Shown in pieces: positions 8,416-18,286 of a stretch of DNA of 52,521 nt (position 1 is its first letter; each line of letters begins with the position of its first letter). Source of the stretch: SAR324 cluster bacterium (GTDB taxonomy: Bacteria; SAR324; NAC60-12); NCBI GenBank assembly GCA_015231885.1, contig JADGAT010000032.1, positions 1-52,521 on the forward strand, in the 5' to 3' direction. The position numbers were made by a program, and so were the translations under genes. A model generated the notes under the pieces. The model was not told the origin of the DNA, did not search any database, and was given only the letters and a program-made list of their open reading frames with translations.

Positions 8416-9240
8416 TTACTCTGTTACTCCCAGGTATGCATCAATCACGGCCTGATTGTTACAAACGTCATATGGGGTGCCATCGGCAATTTTAACGCCA
8501 TAATTCAAGACAACCACCCTGTCGGAAAGGTCCATCACGACTCCCATGTCATGCTCAATCAGAATGATGGTGGTGCCGAATTCATCATTGATATCTAAAA
8601 CAAAGCGGCACATGTCTTCTTTTTCTTCCACATTCATGCCTGCCATGGGCTCATCCAAAAGCAGTAATTTTGGTTCTGCGGCTAATGCCCGAGCGAGCTC
8701 AACTCGTTTCTGCAAGCCATAAGGCAACCGGCCTACAGGGGTTTTACGGATGGCCTGAATTTGGAGAAAATCAATCACATCTTCTACTTTTCTCCTGTGA
8801 GTAATTTCCTCATTCCTTCCCTTTCCCCAGTACAGGGCTTGTGTCAGAAAATTACTCTTCATCATCTTGTTGCGGCCCGTCATCACATTATCCAGCACGG
8901 TCATTCCTTTAAAAAGCGCAATATTCTGGAAGGTTCGGGCAATCCCTTCTGCCGCAGAATGGTGAGCCTTCATGTGCTTTCGTGTTTTGCCATTGAAGGT
9001 AATCTGGCCTTTTTGCGGATGATAGACGCCGTTGATCACATTGAGCATCGAGCTTTTTCCTGCTCCATTGGGGCCAATGATAGAAAAAATTTCATGTTCA
9101 CGAACATTGAAGCTGACATCATTCACTGCAACCAAACCGCCAAAAGACAGAGTGATGTCTTCTACTTCCAGGATAGTATCCCCAATTTGCCTTACTTTTC
9201 CTGTCGGGCTTGCCGCTGTTGCAACTTCCACCTCAGCCAT
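8416..9240 (-). CDS. livG: Branched-chain amino acid-type ABC transporter ATPase (LivG)
   Basis: The second ATPase of the importer. Walker A GPNGAGKSS is at 56-64, the Q-loop region is ARTFQNIALFKGMTVLDNVM (LivG-specific), the signature is the degenerate LPYGLQKRVELARAL, and Walker B is LLLLDEPMAGM followed by the switch His in LIEHDM. A 20-residue N-terminal extension precedes the usual start. It follows the acyl-CoA ligase stop by two bases, so ligase and transporter are co-translated. The canonical LSGGQ is replaced by PYGLQ, which is common in LivG relatives. Confidence 0.92.
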   Translation of the reverse strand: MAEVEVATAASPTGKVRQIGDTILEVEDITLSFGGLVAVNDVSFNVREHEIFSIIGPNGAGKSSMLNVINGVYHPQKGQITFNGKTRKHMKAHHSAAEGIARTFQNIALFKGMTVLDNVMTGRNKMMKSNFLTQALYWGKGRNEEITHRRKVEDVIDFLQIQAIRKTPVGRLPYGLQKRVELARALAAEPKLLLLDEPMAGMNVEEKEDMCRFVLDINDEFGTTIILIEHDMGVVMDLSDRVVVLNYGVKIADGTPYDVCNNQAVIDAYLGVTE

Positions 9241-9242
9241 TG

Positions 9243-11180
9243 TTAATTCTCCAGTTGTTTGATACGCTTGGCTTCTAAAATTTTTAAATCTGCTTCAATG
9301 GTGTCAACACGGCCATCCTCAAACTTGACCTGTGCCTCTACTTTTATTTTTTCACTTCCATCATAAAGCGCATTGATGAGGGCCGGGTATTTTTCGTCAA
9401 TGAAATTTCTGCGCACTTTACGAGTCCTGGTTAATTCTCCATCATCGGCATCCAGTTCTTTGTGCAAAAGAAGAAAACGCTTGATTTGGGTGTTGGACAG
9501 TTGGGGATCTTCTGAAAGATCCTGGTTGACTTTTTCAATGCATTCCAGGATCAATTTAGCAACAGGTTTTTGCGCAGCAAGGTTGGTGTATCCTGAATAG
9601 GCCATGTTTCTTCGCTCTGCCCAGTTTCCAACAGCTTGCATGTCAATACAGACAAAGGCGGTGACATAATCTCTTTGATGCCCAAAAGCAACTGCTTCTT
9701 TGATGTAAGGAAAGAACTTGAGCTTGTTTTCAATGTATTTGGGAGGAAACATGGTATCGTCATTCATCTTTCCGACATCTTTGACGCGATCGATGATTTT
9801 CAAGTGGCCATTTTCCAGAAAATATCCCGCATCTCCAGTATAAACCCAACCATCTTCCGTTTTGGCTTCCTTGGTTTTTTCCGGTTCCTTGTAGTAGGAG
9901 TGAAAAACGCCAGGACTGCGGTAAAGCACTTCTCCTTCCTCCGTGATTTTGACTTCAACATCTTTTGCCGGAGTACCTACGGTATCAGGATACACTTCGC
10001 CATTGGGTTGGATACAGACAAAAACCATAGATTCTGTCTGTCCGTACAACTGCTTGATATTGATGCCAAGAGAACGGAAAAATAGAAAAAGGTCAGGGCC
10101 AATGGCTTCTCCCGCGGTATAAGCTAAACGGATACGGCTGAGTCCAAGCACATTTTTCAAGGGGCCATATAAAAACAGATCCCCCATCTTGTAGAGAAAA
10201 CGATCCAGAAAGGAAACAGGTTGTTTGTCAAGAATATCCGTGCCAACTTTTTTGGCAACGTCCATGAAGTAATCAAATATTTTTTGACTGATCCAGGAAG
10301 CATCTTCCATCCGGATTTTGACTTGGGTCAGGATATTTTCATACACGGGAGGTGGTGCGAAATAATAGGTTGGGCCAATTTCGCGCATGTCGTTGATAAC
10401 GGTTTCTCCGCTTTCCGGGCAGTTGACACAGTAGCCGGCAACATAAGCCTGTGCATAGGAAAAAAGATTATCGCCAACCCATCCCATTGGCAGATAGGCC
10501 AGTGCTTCATCGGTTGATGTCAGTCCTTCCCGCTCCACACCATTTCGAGCAGTGATGATCACGTTATCAAAGGTGTGAACCACTCCTTTGGATGTTCCTG
10601 TGGTTCCAGAAGTATAGAGTAGAATAGCCGTATCACTTCCGTTGCTTTTGTTGACTTCTTCCATGAAAAATCCAGGGTTTTCCTGGTCAAATTTTTCTCC
10701 CAGTTCCTGAATCGCCTCATAACTGTGAATAAATGGCTGGTAGTAATGCATCATGCCGCGCGGGTCTTCATAGATCATTTCTGTCAGCACTTGGCATCGA
10801 TCTTTGATTTCCAGCAATTTATCAATTTGCTCTTGGTCTTCAACGACAGCAAAAGAGGCATCCGCATTCTCAATCACATGAGCAAATTCTTCAGCAATGG
10901 CATCTTGATACATCGGAACCGGAATACCTCCAATACATTGTGCTGCGGTCATAGCCCAATAGAGTTTGGGGCGGTTGTCTCCAGCAATGGCCAGTGTGTC
11001 TCCCCGCTTGAATCCCTTTGCGGCTAAACCACAGGCAAACTTCCGGATTTCTACTGCAGCTTCACTCCATGTCCAGGATTGCCAGATTCCATAGTCTTTT
11101 TCGCGAATAGCAGGACTGTTTGCCAAACGACTGGCATTGTCCAGTAAGATTTTAGGGAAGGTATCTAATATTCCAGACAT
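9243..11180 (-). CDS. Long-chain acyl-CoA synthetase (AMP-binding)
   Basis: Adenylate-forming enzyme that activates a fatty or other carboxylic acid with ATP and CoA. The P-loop ILLYTSGTTGTSKGVVHTF is intact, as are LAYTAGEAIG, QLYGQTESMVF, WVYTGDAGYFLENGHLKIIDR and the C-terminal KYIENKLKFFPYIKEAVAFG block. Starting at ATG 11180 (MSGILDTFPKILLDNASR) gives 645 residues, normal for the long-chain class; a frame opening at 11246 would add 22 residues without homology. As first gene of the liv operon it suggests that the imported solute or its breakdown product is a carboxylic acid activated at the membrane. The 284 bases upstream hold no gene and no clear promoter that I can defend. Confidence 0.88.
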   Translation of the reverse strand: MSGILDTFPKILLDNASRLANSPAIREKDYGIWQSWTWSEAAVEIRKFACGLAAKGFKRGDTLAIAGDNRPKLYWAMTAAQCIGGIPVPMYQDAIAEEFAHVIENADASFAVVEDQEQIDKLLEIKDRCQVLTEMIYEDPRGMMHYYQPFIHSYEAIQELGEKFDQENPGFFMEEVNKSNGSDTAILLYTSGTTGTSKGVVHTFDNVIITARNGVEREGLTSTDEALAYLPMGWVGDNLFSYAQAYVAGYCVNCPESGETVINDMREIGPTYYFAPPPVYENILTQVKIRMEDASWISQKIFDYFMDVAKKVGTDILDKQPVSFLDRFLYKMGDLFLYGPLKNVLGLSRIRLAYTAGEAIGPDLFLFFRSLGINIKQLYGQTESMVFVCIQPNGEVYPDTVGTPAKDVEVKITEEGEVLYRSPGVFHSYYKEPEKTKEAKTEDGWVYTGDAGYFLENGHLKIIDRVKDVGKMNDDTMFPPKYIENKLKFFPYIKEAVAFGHQRDYVTAFVCIDMQAVGNWAERRNMAYSGYTNLAAQKPVAKLILECIEKVNQDLSEDPQLSNTQIKRFLLLHKELDADDGELTRTRKVRRNFIDEKYPALINALYDGSEKIKVEAQVKFEDGRVDTIEADLKILEAKRIKQLEN

Positions 11181-11464
11181 AGTACACTGTTTTTCGAGAT
11201 AAACGTGACAAATTTCTATGGAACGCTTCCATAGCTGGAAATTCAATGATCCACAACCAATAGGGGGGACTGATCCAGTAAACGGATGAGATGGGCTACC
11301 GAGTGCTGATTATCAATTTTGGATATTTTACAGGTGATTAACGGATGGATTTCCCCCCATCATATTTTTGTATTTTTGCTGCTGTATTTCATTATTGTTT
11401 AGGTAACTAACAAACATCCGAAGACGAGTCAATAGAAAAAGAAACAAGAAAAATAAGAGGAATT

Positions 11465-12262
11465 TTATTTCCCGCACCACACGGGTGGTCTTTTTTCCAT
11501 GAACGCATCAATCCCCTCTGACGCATCTCGTGCCAGCATATTTTCTGTCATGACCTGGCTGCAGTACTGGTAAGCGCTGCTCAACTCCTGATCAATCTGC
11601 TGATAGAAGGCTTCTTTTCCAATTTTGAGGGTTAATGGCGATTTGGCGGCAATTTTTTCTGCCATCTCCTGAGTGAACGGTTCCAATTGTTCAGTGGTCG
11701 TGATTTGATTGATCAAGCCCATTTCATAGGCACGCTGAGCAGAAATCATTTCGCCAAGCAGCAGCATTTCCATGGCATGCTTTCTGGAAACAACCCGCGA
11801 CAGAGCAACCATAGGAGTCGAACAGAATAAGCCAATATTGACTCCTGGTGTTCCAAAACGGGAACTTTCTTCAGCAACGGCTAAATCGCAGGTAGAAACC
11901 AATTGGCATCCTGCTGCCGTAGCAATTCCATGAATCCTGGCAATGACAGGTTTGGTCAAATGAGTGATGGTGAGCATCAGGGAGGCGCACGTTTCAAAGG
12001 TTTGCTGGTAGAATTCCCGTGTGGGATTGCTACGCATCTCTCGAAGATCATGACCGGCACAGAACCCTTTGCCGGAGCCTGCCAGAACCACAGATTTTAT
12101 GGATGAATCGGTATCGATTTCTTTGAATGCGGCAGTCAGCGCTTCCATGCATTGTATCGACAGGGCATTGTATGCTTTGGGTCTGTTCAAGGTCAGTGTG
12201 CCGACTCCATTGTGATCTTGACGCAAAACTAAAGATTCTGAAACAGGTTGAAAAGATGTCAT
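11465..12262 (-). CDS. Enoyl-CoA hydratase/isomerase family protein lacking both catalytic glutamates
   Basis: A 265-residue crotonase-fold protein. The acyl-CoA and oxyanion-hole features are present (LNRPKAYNALS, GKGFCAGHDLREM, HGIATAAGCQLVSTCDLAVA). In canonical hydratase the two catalytic Glu lie in GGCELAMMCD and QPEI; here the first is Gln (AAGCQLVSTCD) and the second position falls in TPGVNIG, with no Glu. The sequence resembles the ECHDC3-like branch of the superfamily. It probably binds acyl-CoA but is unlikely to hydrate enoyl-CoA in the standard way. A strong AAGGAG site precedes ATG 12262. It lies on the same strand as the ligase-transporter operon, 284 bases upstream. Confidence 0.82.
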   Translation of the reverse strand: MTSFQPVSESLVLRQDHNGVGTLTLNRPKAYNALSIQCMEALTAAFKEIDTDSSIKSVVLAGSGKGFCAGHDLREMRSNPTREFYQQTFETCASLMLTITHLTKPVIARIHGIATAAGCQLVSTCDLAVAEESSRFGTPGVNIGLFCSTPMVALSRVVSRKHAMEMLLLGEMISAQRAYEMGLINQITTTEQLEPFTQEMAEKIAAKSPLTLKIGKEAFYQQIDQELSSAYQYCSQVMTENMLARDASEGIDAFMEKRPPVWCGK

Positions 12263-12471
12263 GAGGTCTCCTTAATATAGGATGAGTTGTGATTCCGATG
12301 CCGTTCAATCGAATTAATTATCTCAATTTAAAATATCCTAACCATTTGTTCAATGTTATTTTACTCGACAATGCTTTGTCGAATAGGATAGCATCTCTTT
12401 TTTCGCCTGCCCGCACAATATGTTTTCCTATTACCAAAACCCGAAAAATTTTGGTTGGGTATGTTTATAAT

Positions 12472-12632
12472 TAATGCGAATCCGGAGTTAAAATTTATTT
12501 TATAAAAACAATGTTTTACAAAAAGTGATTTGTCATGCCGGACTTGATCCGGCATCCAGAAAACTATGGGTAGTCTTTTGGATTCCGGTTCTCGCCCGGG
12601 ATGAGATCGTTTTCAACTCCGAATTCATACTA
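12472..12632. repeat. MITE-like palindromic intergenic element
   Basis: Imperfect outer inverted repeats (12472-12495 and about 12610-12632, sharing CGGAGTT flanked by similar AT-rich bases) enclose an inner palindrome at 12531-12606 containing GCCGGACTTGATCCGGC and, on its right half, TGGATTCCGG and CTCGCCCGGGATGAG. Inner motifs of this type are widespread dispersed repeats in proteobacteria (from memory). No coding potential. It occupies much of the 395-base space between the enoyl-CoA-hydratase-like gene and the large kinase. Confidence 0.6.
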
Positions 12633-12657
12633 AAATTAATAATAACTTAGCAGCGTG

Positions 12658-15600
12658 ATGAAGTTTACCATTCCTGGCTATACGATCCAAAAAGAAATAT
12701 ACAAAAACACCCCTATCTTGGTTTATCGTGGGCTCCGAGACCAGGACCAGCTTCCTGTTATCATCAAAACTTTCCAATCCAAGTACCTGACAAGTGAGAA
12801 CATCAATAAATTGAAGAATGAATATGAAATGGTCAAAAGCCTTGACCATCCTCATGTCATTAAAGCCCATGAATGGATTCATTATAGCAAGCAGTGCGCA
12901 CTCATCCTGGAAGATTTTGAAGGAGTTCCGTTAAAAGAAATCATTTCTCAATTGGGAGATCTGAAAATTTTTCTCCAAGTGGCCATTCAGCTGGCAGACA
13001 CGATGGGTGCCATCCATCGGCAGGGATTGATGCACAAAGATATCACCCCCTTCAACATCATGATCCATCTCACAGATGATCCCGAGCCCATTCCACATAT
13101 CAAAGTCATTGATTTTGAGAATGCGTCGACCTTCTCCAGAGAAAACCAGGGACTGGAGCGGCCAGAGCAATTGCAAGGAACGCTGGCGTATATGTCTCCT
13201 GAGCAAACCGGACGGATGAACCGTGAGATCGATTGGCGGACCGATCTTTATTCATTAGGGGTCCTGTTCTATGAAATGTTAGTGGGCTCTCTCCCTTTTG
13301 AAGAGAAAGACCCCCTGGGAATGGTACATGCCCATATTGCCAAGGTTCCTCTTTCTCCAGAATTAAAAAAATCAAATATACCTATTATGCTGTCCCGCAT
13401 TCTCATGAAGATGCTGGAAAAAAATGCAGAAGATCGCTACCAATCGGGTTATGGCCTGAAGAGTGATCTGGAAAAGTGCTTGAGAACATTGGAGGCTCAC
13501 GGAAAAATTACTCCCATTGTGTTGGGCGAACACGACTATCCAGAACATCTGCGTATTCCTCAAAAACTGTATGGCCGGGAGAGAGAGCTTAAAATCCTGT
13601 TAGATGCATTTGACAGGCTGGGGCAGAACAATATCGAAATGGTGACCATTGCGGGTCATGCTGGCGTGGGAAAAACATCGCTGGTTCATGAAGTCCAATT
13701 TTCTGTAACCCGTCGGCAGGGATACTTCACTTCCGGCAAATTTGAACAATTTGGAAAAAACATCGCTTACAGTGCCATCATTCAGGCTTTTCAGCAACTG
13801 ATTCAGCAGATATTAAGCGAAGGCACACAAAGCATTGAGCTATGGAAAAAAGCGCTTCAGGATGCGTTAGGTCCTAATGGGAAAATTATAACCGATATGG
13901 TGCCTGATGTTTCTCTTTTGATTGATCATCAGCCCATTGTTCCTTCTCTAGGACCAATAGAAACAAAAAATCGGTTTTATCTGGTTTTTCAAAATTTCAT
14001 TAATGTATTTGCCCAAAAAGAACACCCACTCGTTTTATTTCTGGATGACCTGCAGTGGGCGGATCAATCCAGTTTGAACTTATTGAAATTATTGGCAACC
14101 AGTACGGAAATCAATGCTTTGCTCCTGATTTGCGTTTATCGGGAAAATGACGTTGAAGGGGCTCATCCCATCATGATGACTCTCAATGAAATAAAAAATG
14201 CCGGTACCCCTGTAGAGCATCTTATCCTTTCTCCCTTAAATCAGGAAGGCACCCACCAACTGATCATGGAAACATTGGCGTGTTCCTACCAAAAGGCAAA
14301 ACCTCTGGCAGAACAGGTTTTTCAGAAGACCGAAGGAAATCCTTTCTTTGTCAGGATCTTTTTACAATCCCTCTTTGAAGATAAACTGCTGCAGGTGATT
14401 CCTGATGTTGGATGGCAGTGGGATATTGATAAAATTTCTCAACTAAAAACCACCGATAATGTTGTAGAAATTTTACTAAATAAAATTCAGCAATTTACTG
14501 ACCCAACCCAGGAAATGCTGAAAGTGGCAGCATGCCTTGGCAGTAATTTTACTTTTGGTTCCCTGCAAATGGTCACTAAAAAAAGCCGGGACATGATCCA
14601 TTCCTCCTTGCAGCCTTTGATCAATATGGGGCTTCTGTTACAATCAGGGCCCGTACTGTATTTTGGTCATGATCGGCTGCAGCAGGCGGTGCATTCTTTG
14701 TTGACAGGAGACAGTCTAAAATTCACCCACCTTCAGATTGGCCGCTTTCTGCTGGCAAATACTCATGACGAACAACTATCAGAACAAATTTTTGGTATTG
14801 TTGATCATCTCAATGTAGGAAAGACATTAATCTCAGACCACAAAGAACGGATGGAGCTGATTCGTATGAATTTGCTGGCTGCTCAAAAAGCAAAACAATC
14901 GATCGCTTATCCCGCAAGTCAACAATATCTGAAATCAGGAATTGAATTGTTGGAGGCACCAGATTGGGAGAAATATTATGAACTTATTTTTTTCCTGCAT
15001 AAAGAATACGCCGAAATTGAATATCTGGTTGGCAATTTTGAAAAATCCGCAGATCTGATCGATTTGCTGCTGCTCAAAGCTCGGTCTGATCTGGAAAAAG
15101 CAGAGATCTATAATTTATTGATCATCCTTTATACGATGGAAGCTCAGTACAAAGAAGCCATTGACACAGGAAGCAAAGCACTATCTCTATTAGGCGTTGA
15201 TATTCCCAGAGATGATTTACCAGCAGCGGCTCAAGCGGAGTTGGCAGAGGTGAAACAAAAACTGCAAAGCCGACAAATTTCTTCGTTACTCCATGCTCCT
15301 GAAATGGAAAATCCTGAAAAACGGGCTGCTATCAAGTTGTTGACCAAGTTGGTGCCAACTGCATATATTGTGGATCAACAACTCTATGTGTTTCTTGTAG
15401 CCAAATCGATCCATCTGAGTCTTTCCCACGGCAATACGGCGGAGTCTTCGCTGGGGTATGCCGCTGGTGCCGCGCTGCTTGGTATTTTAGCGGGTGACTA
15501 CCAAGCTGGATTCGAACTTGGAGAACTGTCATTGGGCCTTTGTGAGAGATTCAATGCGCTGGATCAAAAATGTGCGGCGCATGTTGCAGTTTGTGCAGTG

Positions 15601-17838
15601 GTGTTTCCCTGGGTAAAGCATATTAATATCACCAATGCCTATTATGACGAAGGTTATCAAGCGGGACTGCAGTCGGGAGAGTTACAATTTGCCGCATTGA
15701 ATACCCTGTATCAGTTATCCGATCTTTTTTTCCAGGGAAAAAATCTAAACCTGCTGCTTGAGGATGTGTCCCAGGGGTTACAGTTTTGTAAGAAAATAAA
15801 ACATCAATGGTCTATTGATTTGATTCATGCCCAACAATTGGTGATATGTAATTTGGTGTCCCTGACCAAAGATGAATTGTCATTTGACCACAGCGCCATC
15901 ACAGAAGAGGAATATCTGGTACAGTGTGAGAAACATCAAAGTTTTAACGGATTGTGTCGATTTTATATTTTTAAGGCGCAGGTTCTTTATTTGTATGGAA
16001 TCCCCACAGAGGCCCTGAAATGTTTGGAAGCTGCTGACATGCACCTGTCTTCGCTGTCAGGGACGCTTCCGGTAGCCAACCATAATTTTTATCAATCCCT
16101 CATTCTGACGGCTCTGTATTTCGATAGTTCTCCAGAAAAACAGCAATGCAGCCTGGAAAAGTTGTCTGCCAACCAGGAACAAATGAAGATTTGGGTGGAA
16201 AATTGTCCCGAAAATTTTCTACACGAGTATTTACTGGTAGAAGCAGAAATCGCACGGATAACAGGAAAAAATTGGGAAGCAGCAGACTTGTTTGATCATG
16301 CGATTATTTCGGCACAGGAGGAAGGATTCGTTCAGTTGGAAGCATTAGCCAACGAATTGGCAGCACAGTTTTGGCTTTCTAAACATAAATCACATCTGGC
16401 AAAAAATTATCTGACAGAAGCCTATTATTGTTATCAGAGCTGGGGAGCAAAACGTAAAGTACAGCTGTTCATAAAAAAACACTCTGATCTGCTCGATATT
16501 GACCAGAGTTCCCCTGTGGTTCGCACATCGATGTCCTCTGGCTCCGGAGCAGCAAAAATGTTGGATTACCTCACCGCCCTCAAAGCATCCCAGGCCATTT
16601 CCAGTGAAATCAACCTGGATAAATTATTGGACAAAATGGTGTCAATAGTTGTTGAAAACACCGGGGCACAACGGGGAATGCTGATTTTGAACAGAGAGAA
16701 GGAACTGACCATTGCAGCAGGAGCACACTATGAAAATCCACTGCAGCAAGAACCACTGGGAAATCATCACAATCTGGCTAAATCTGTTGTCTATTCGGTT
16801 TTGTCCACCAGGAAAAGCGTCGTCTTGTCCAATGCGGCAACAGACGGTTTATTTTCCAGTGATACCTATGTTAAAAACAAACGCCCTAAATCCATTCTTT
16901 GTTTTCCCATTGTTTATCATGATGAATTGTTTGGAATTTTTTATTTAGAAAATAATCTAGTCGTGGGTGCATTCACCGAAGAACGATTTGAGTTATTAAA
17001 GATGCTTGCTTCACAAATTGCGGTTTCAATTGAGAATGCCAGTTTGTACAAGGACATGGAAAAACGTGTGGAACGGCGTACAAAAGCCTTGACACAAACC
17101 AATAAGGAGCTCCGGGAAACCCAGGCACAGCTGGTACAGTCCGGGAAATTGGCCTCTATTGGTCAATTAGCGGCAGGCGTTGCACATGAACTGAATCAAC
17201 CCCTCATGTTTATCCGTACCCCAGCACAGCTTGAAATTGAGAGAGGACGAGAAAATTTTGATCCTGATTCGGCATTCAACACTCTGAAAATGGTGGTCAA
17301 CGCGACTGGACGAATGGGGGCCATCATCAAACACCTGACCGATTTTTCCCGCCGCTCGGACGGCATGGCCTTCATGCCGGTCAAACTGGAAGATGTTTTG
17401 GAAAAAAGCTTTTTGATGGTCAATGAATTGTTTGAATCAGCAAATATTGAAATTAAAAAGGGCTACTTGTCCAACCAGTCTGTTGTTTCAGGAAATGCCA
17501 ACCAACTGGAGCAGGTTTTTATCAATCTGCTGCTCAATGCGAGGGATGCCTTGAAAAAAGTCAAGAATCCCCAACTCACGATTACCACAGAGCATCAACA
17601 CCAGAAAATCGTTGTTCGTTTTGAAGACAATGGAACAGGAATTCCGCAGTCCATTCAAAACCAGATCTTTGACCCGTTTTTCACAACAAAGGAAGTAGGA
17701 GAGGGAACAGGCCTGGGATTGTCCATCAGTTATGGCATCATCCGGGATCACAAAGGAAAAATTGAGCTTTCCAGCGTGGAAAAAACAAAGGATACGCCGG
17801 GAAAAACCATCTTTACCATTACTTTACCACCACCATAA
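12658..17838 (+). CDS. Giant Ser/Thr-kinase-like / AAA / GAF / histidine kinase
   Basis: A 1,726-residue soluble signalling protein. In order: a Hanks-type kinase-like domain (about 8-275) with His126-Lys-Asp128 and FN in the catalytic loop and SPEQ in the activation segment, but the DFG motif reads DFE; an AAA_16-type ATPase (about 300-600) with Walker A AGHAGVGKTS near 332 and Walker B LVLFLDDLQWAD near 463; a long helical TPR-like region; a GAF domain (about 1310-1460); and a histidine kinase with His1510 in AHELNQPL, N-box NLLLNARDA, DNGTGIP, FDPFFTTK and GTGLGLSIS. No transmembrane segment or receiver is seen, so it must signal to a separate response regulator. A GTG at 12655 precedes the ATG. 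The ligand for GAF is unknown. Confidence 0.9.
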   Translation: MKFTIPGYTIQKEIYKNTPILVYRGLRDQDQLPVIIKTFQSKYLTSENINKLKNEYEMVKSLDHPHVIKAHEWIHYSKQCALILEDFEGVPLKEIISQLGDLKIFLQVAIQLADTMGAIHRQGLMHKDITPFNIMIHLTDDPEPIPHIKVIDFENASTFSRENQGLERPEQLQGTLAYMSPEQTGRMNREIDWRTDLYSLGVLFYEMLVGSLPFEEKDPLGMVHAHIAKVPLSPELKKSNIPIMLSRILMKMLEKNAEDRYQSGYGLKSDLEKCLRTLEAHGKITPIVLGEHDYPEHLRIPQKLYGRERELKILLDAFDRLGQNNIEMVTIAGHAGVGKTSLVHEVQFSVTRRQGYFTSGKFEQFGKNIAYSAIIQAFQQLIQQILSEGTQSIELWKKALQDALGPNGKIITDMVPDVSLLIDHQPIVPSLGPIETKNRFYLVFQNFINVFAQKEHPLVLFLDDLQWADQSSLNLLKLLATSTEINALLLICVYRENDVEGAHPIMMTLNEIKNAGTPVEHLILSPLNQEGTHQLIMETLACSYQKAKPLAEQVFQKTEGNPFFVRIFLQSLFEDKLLQVIPDVGWQWDIDKISQLKTTDNVVEILLNKIQQFTDPTQEMLKVAACLGSNFTFGSLQMVTKKSRDMIHSSLQPLINMGLLLQSGPVLYFGHDRLQQAVHSLLTGDSLKFTHLQIGRFLLANTHDEQLSEQIFGIVDHLNVGKTLISDHKERMELIRMNLLAAQKAKQSIAYPASQQYLKSGIELLEAPDWEKYYELIFFLHKEYAEIEYLVGNFEKSADLIDLLLLKARSDLEKAEIYNLLIILYTMEAQYKEAIDTGSKALSLLGVDIPRDDLPAAAQAELAEVKQKLQSRQISSLLHAPEMENPEKRAAIKLLTKLVPTAYIVDQQLYVFLVAKSIHLSLSHGNTAESSLGYAAGAALLGILAGDYQAGFELGELSLGLCERFNALDQKCAAHVAVCAVVFPWVKHINITNAYYDEGYQAGLQSGELQFAALNTLYQLSDLFFQGKNLNLLLEDVSQGLQFCKKIKHQWSIDLIHAQQLVICNLVSLTKDELSFDHSAITEEEYLVQCEKHQSFNGLCRFYIFKAQVLYLYGIPTEALKCLEAADMHLSSLSGTLPVANHNFYQSLILTALYFDSSPEKQQCSLEKLSANQEQMKIWVENCPENFLHEYLLVEAEIARITGKNWEAADLFDHAIISAQEEGFVQLEALANELAAQFWLSKHKSHLAKNYLTEAYYCYQSWGAKRKVQLFIKKHSDLLDIDQSSPVVRTSMSSGSGAAKMLDYLTALKASQAISSEINLDKLLDKMVSIVVENTGAQRGMLILNREKELTIAAGAHYENPLQQEPLGNHHNLAKSVVYSVLSTRKSVVLSNAATDGLFSSDTYVKNKRPKSILCFPIVYHDELFGIFYLENNLVVGAFTEERFELLKMLASQIAVSIENASLYKDMEKRVERRTKALTQTNKELRETQAQLVQSGKLASIGQLAAGVAHELNQPLMFIRTPAQLEIERGRENFDPDSAFNTLKMVVNATGRMGAIIKHLTDFSRRSDGMAFMPVKLEDVLEKSFLMVNELFESANIEIKKGYLSNQSVVSGNANQLEQVFINLLLNARDALKKVKNPQLTITTEHQHQKIVVRFEDNGTGIPQSIQNQIFDPFFTTKEVGEGTGLGLSISYGIIRDHKGKIELSSVEKTKDTPGKTIFTITLPPP

Positions 17839-17851
17839 TCTAGAGACAACA

Positions 17852-18283
17852 ATGAATAAATTTAATTATAGCGACGAATACATCCGTAGTATTTTAGAAG
17901 ACGCCAAAATTATTGCCATGGTTGGCTGCTCTGCAAACAGTAATCGCCCAAGCCATTCTGTGATGCAGTATCTGATCAGGAAGGGACACAGGGTCATCCC
18001 CGTAAACCCTGTGTACGCCGGACAGGAGATTTTGGGGCAGACCGTATATTCCAGCTTAGCTGATGTACCAGGCTCCGTAGATATGGTGGATTTCTTTTTA
18101 CGGTCTGAGGCTGTGGGACCCATTGTGGATATGGCAATTGAGCTTGCTGAAACAAAAAAAATTTCTGTGATCTGGATGCAGTTGGGGGTCTCGGATGAAA
18201 ATGCCGCGAAGCGGGCAGAAGAAGCAAACATACGTGTCGTGATGGACCGTTGTCCTGTCATTGAATATGGGCGTATGGGATAA
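17852..18283 (+). CDS. CoA-binding domain protein (YccU-like)
   Basis: A 143-residue single-domain Rossmann protein of the CoA_binding_2 type. KIIAMVGCSANSNRPSHSVMQYLIRKGHRVIPVNP is the nucleotide-binding beta-alpha-beta unit (split here: IIAMVGCSAN then SHSVMQYL), followed by DMVDFFLRSEAV, ISVIWMQLGV and the conserved VVMDRCPVIEY end. Relatives bind CoA or related nucleotides; the function is not established. It starts at ATG 17852, 13 bases after the giant kinase stop, so the two are probably cotranscribed. It ends three bases from the convergent hybrid kinase gene. Confidence 0.85.
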   Translation: MNKFNYSDEYIRSILEDAKIIAMVGCSANSNRPSHSVMQYLIRKGHRVIPVNPVYAGQEILGQTVYSSLADVPGSVDMVDFFLRSEAVGPIVDMAIELAETKKISVIWMQLGVSDENAAKRAEEANIRVVMDRCPVIEYGRMG

Positions 18284-18286
18284 GAA

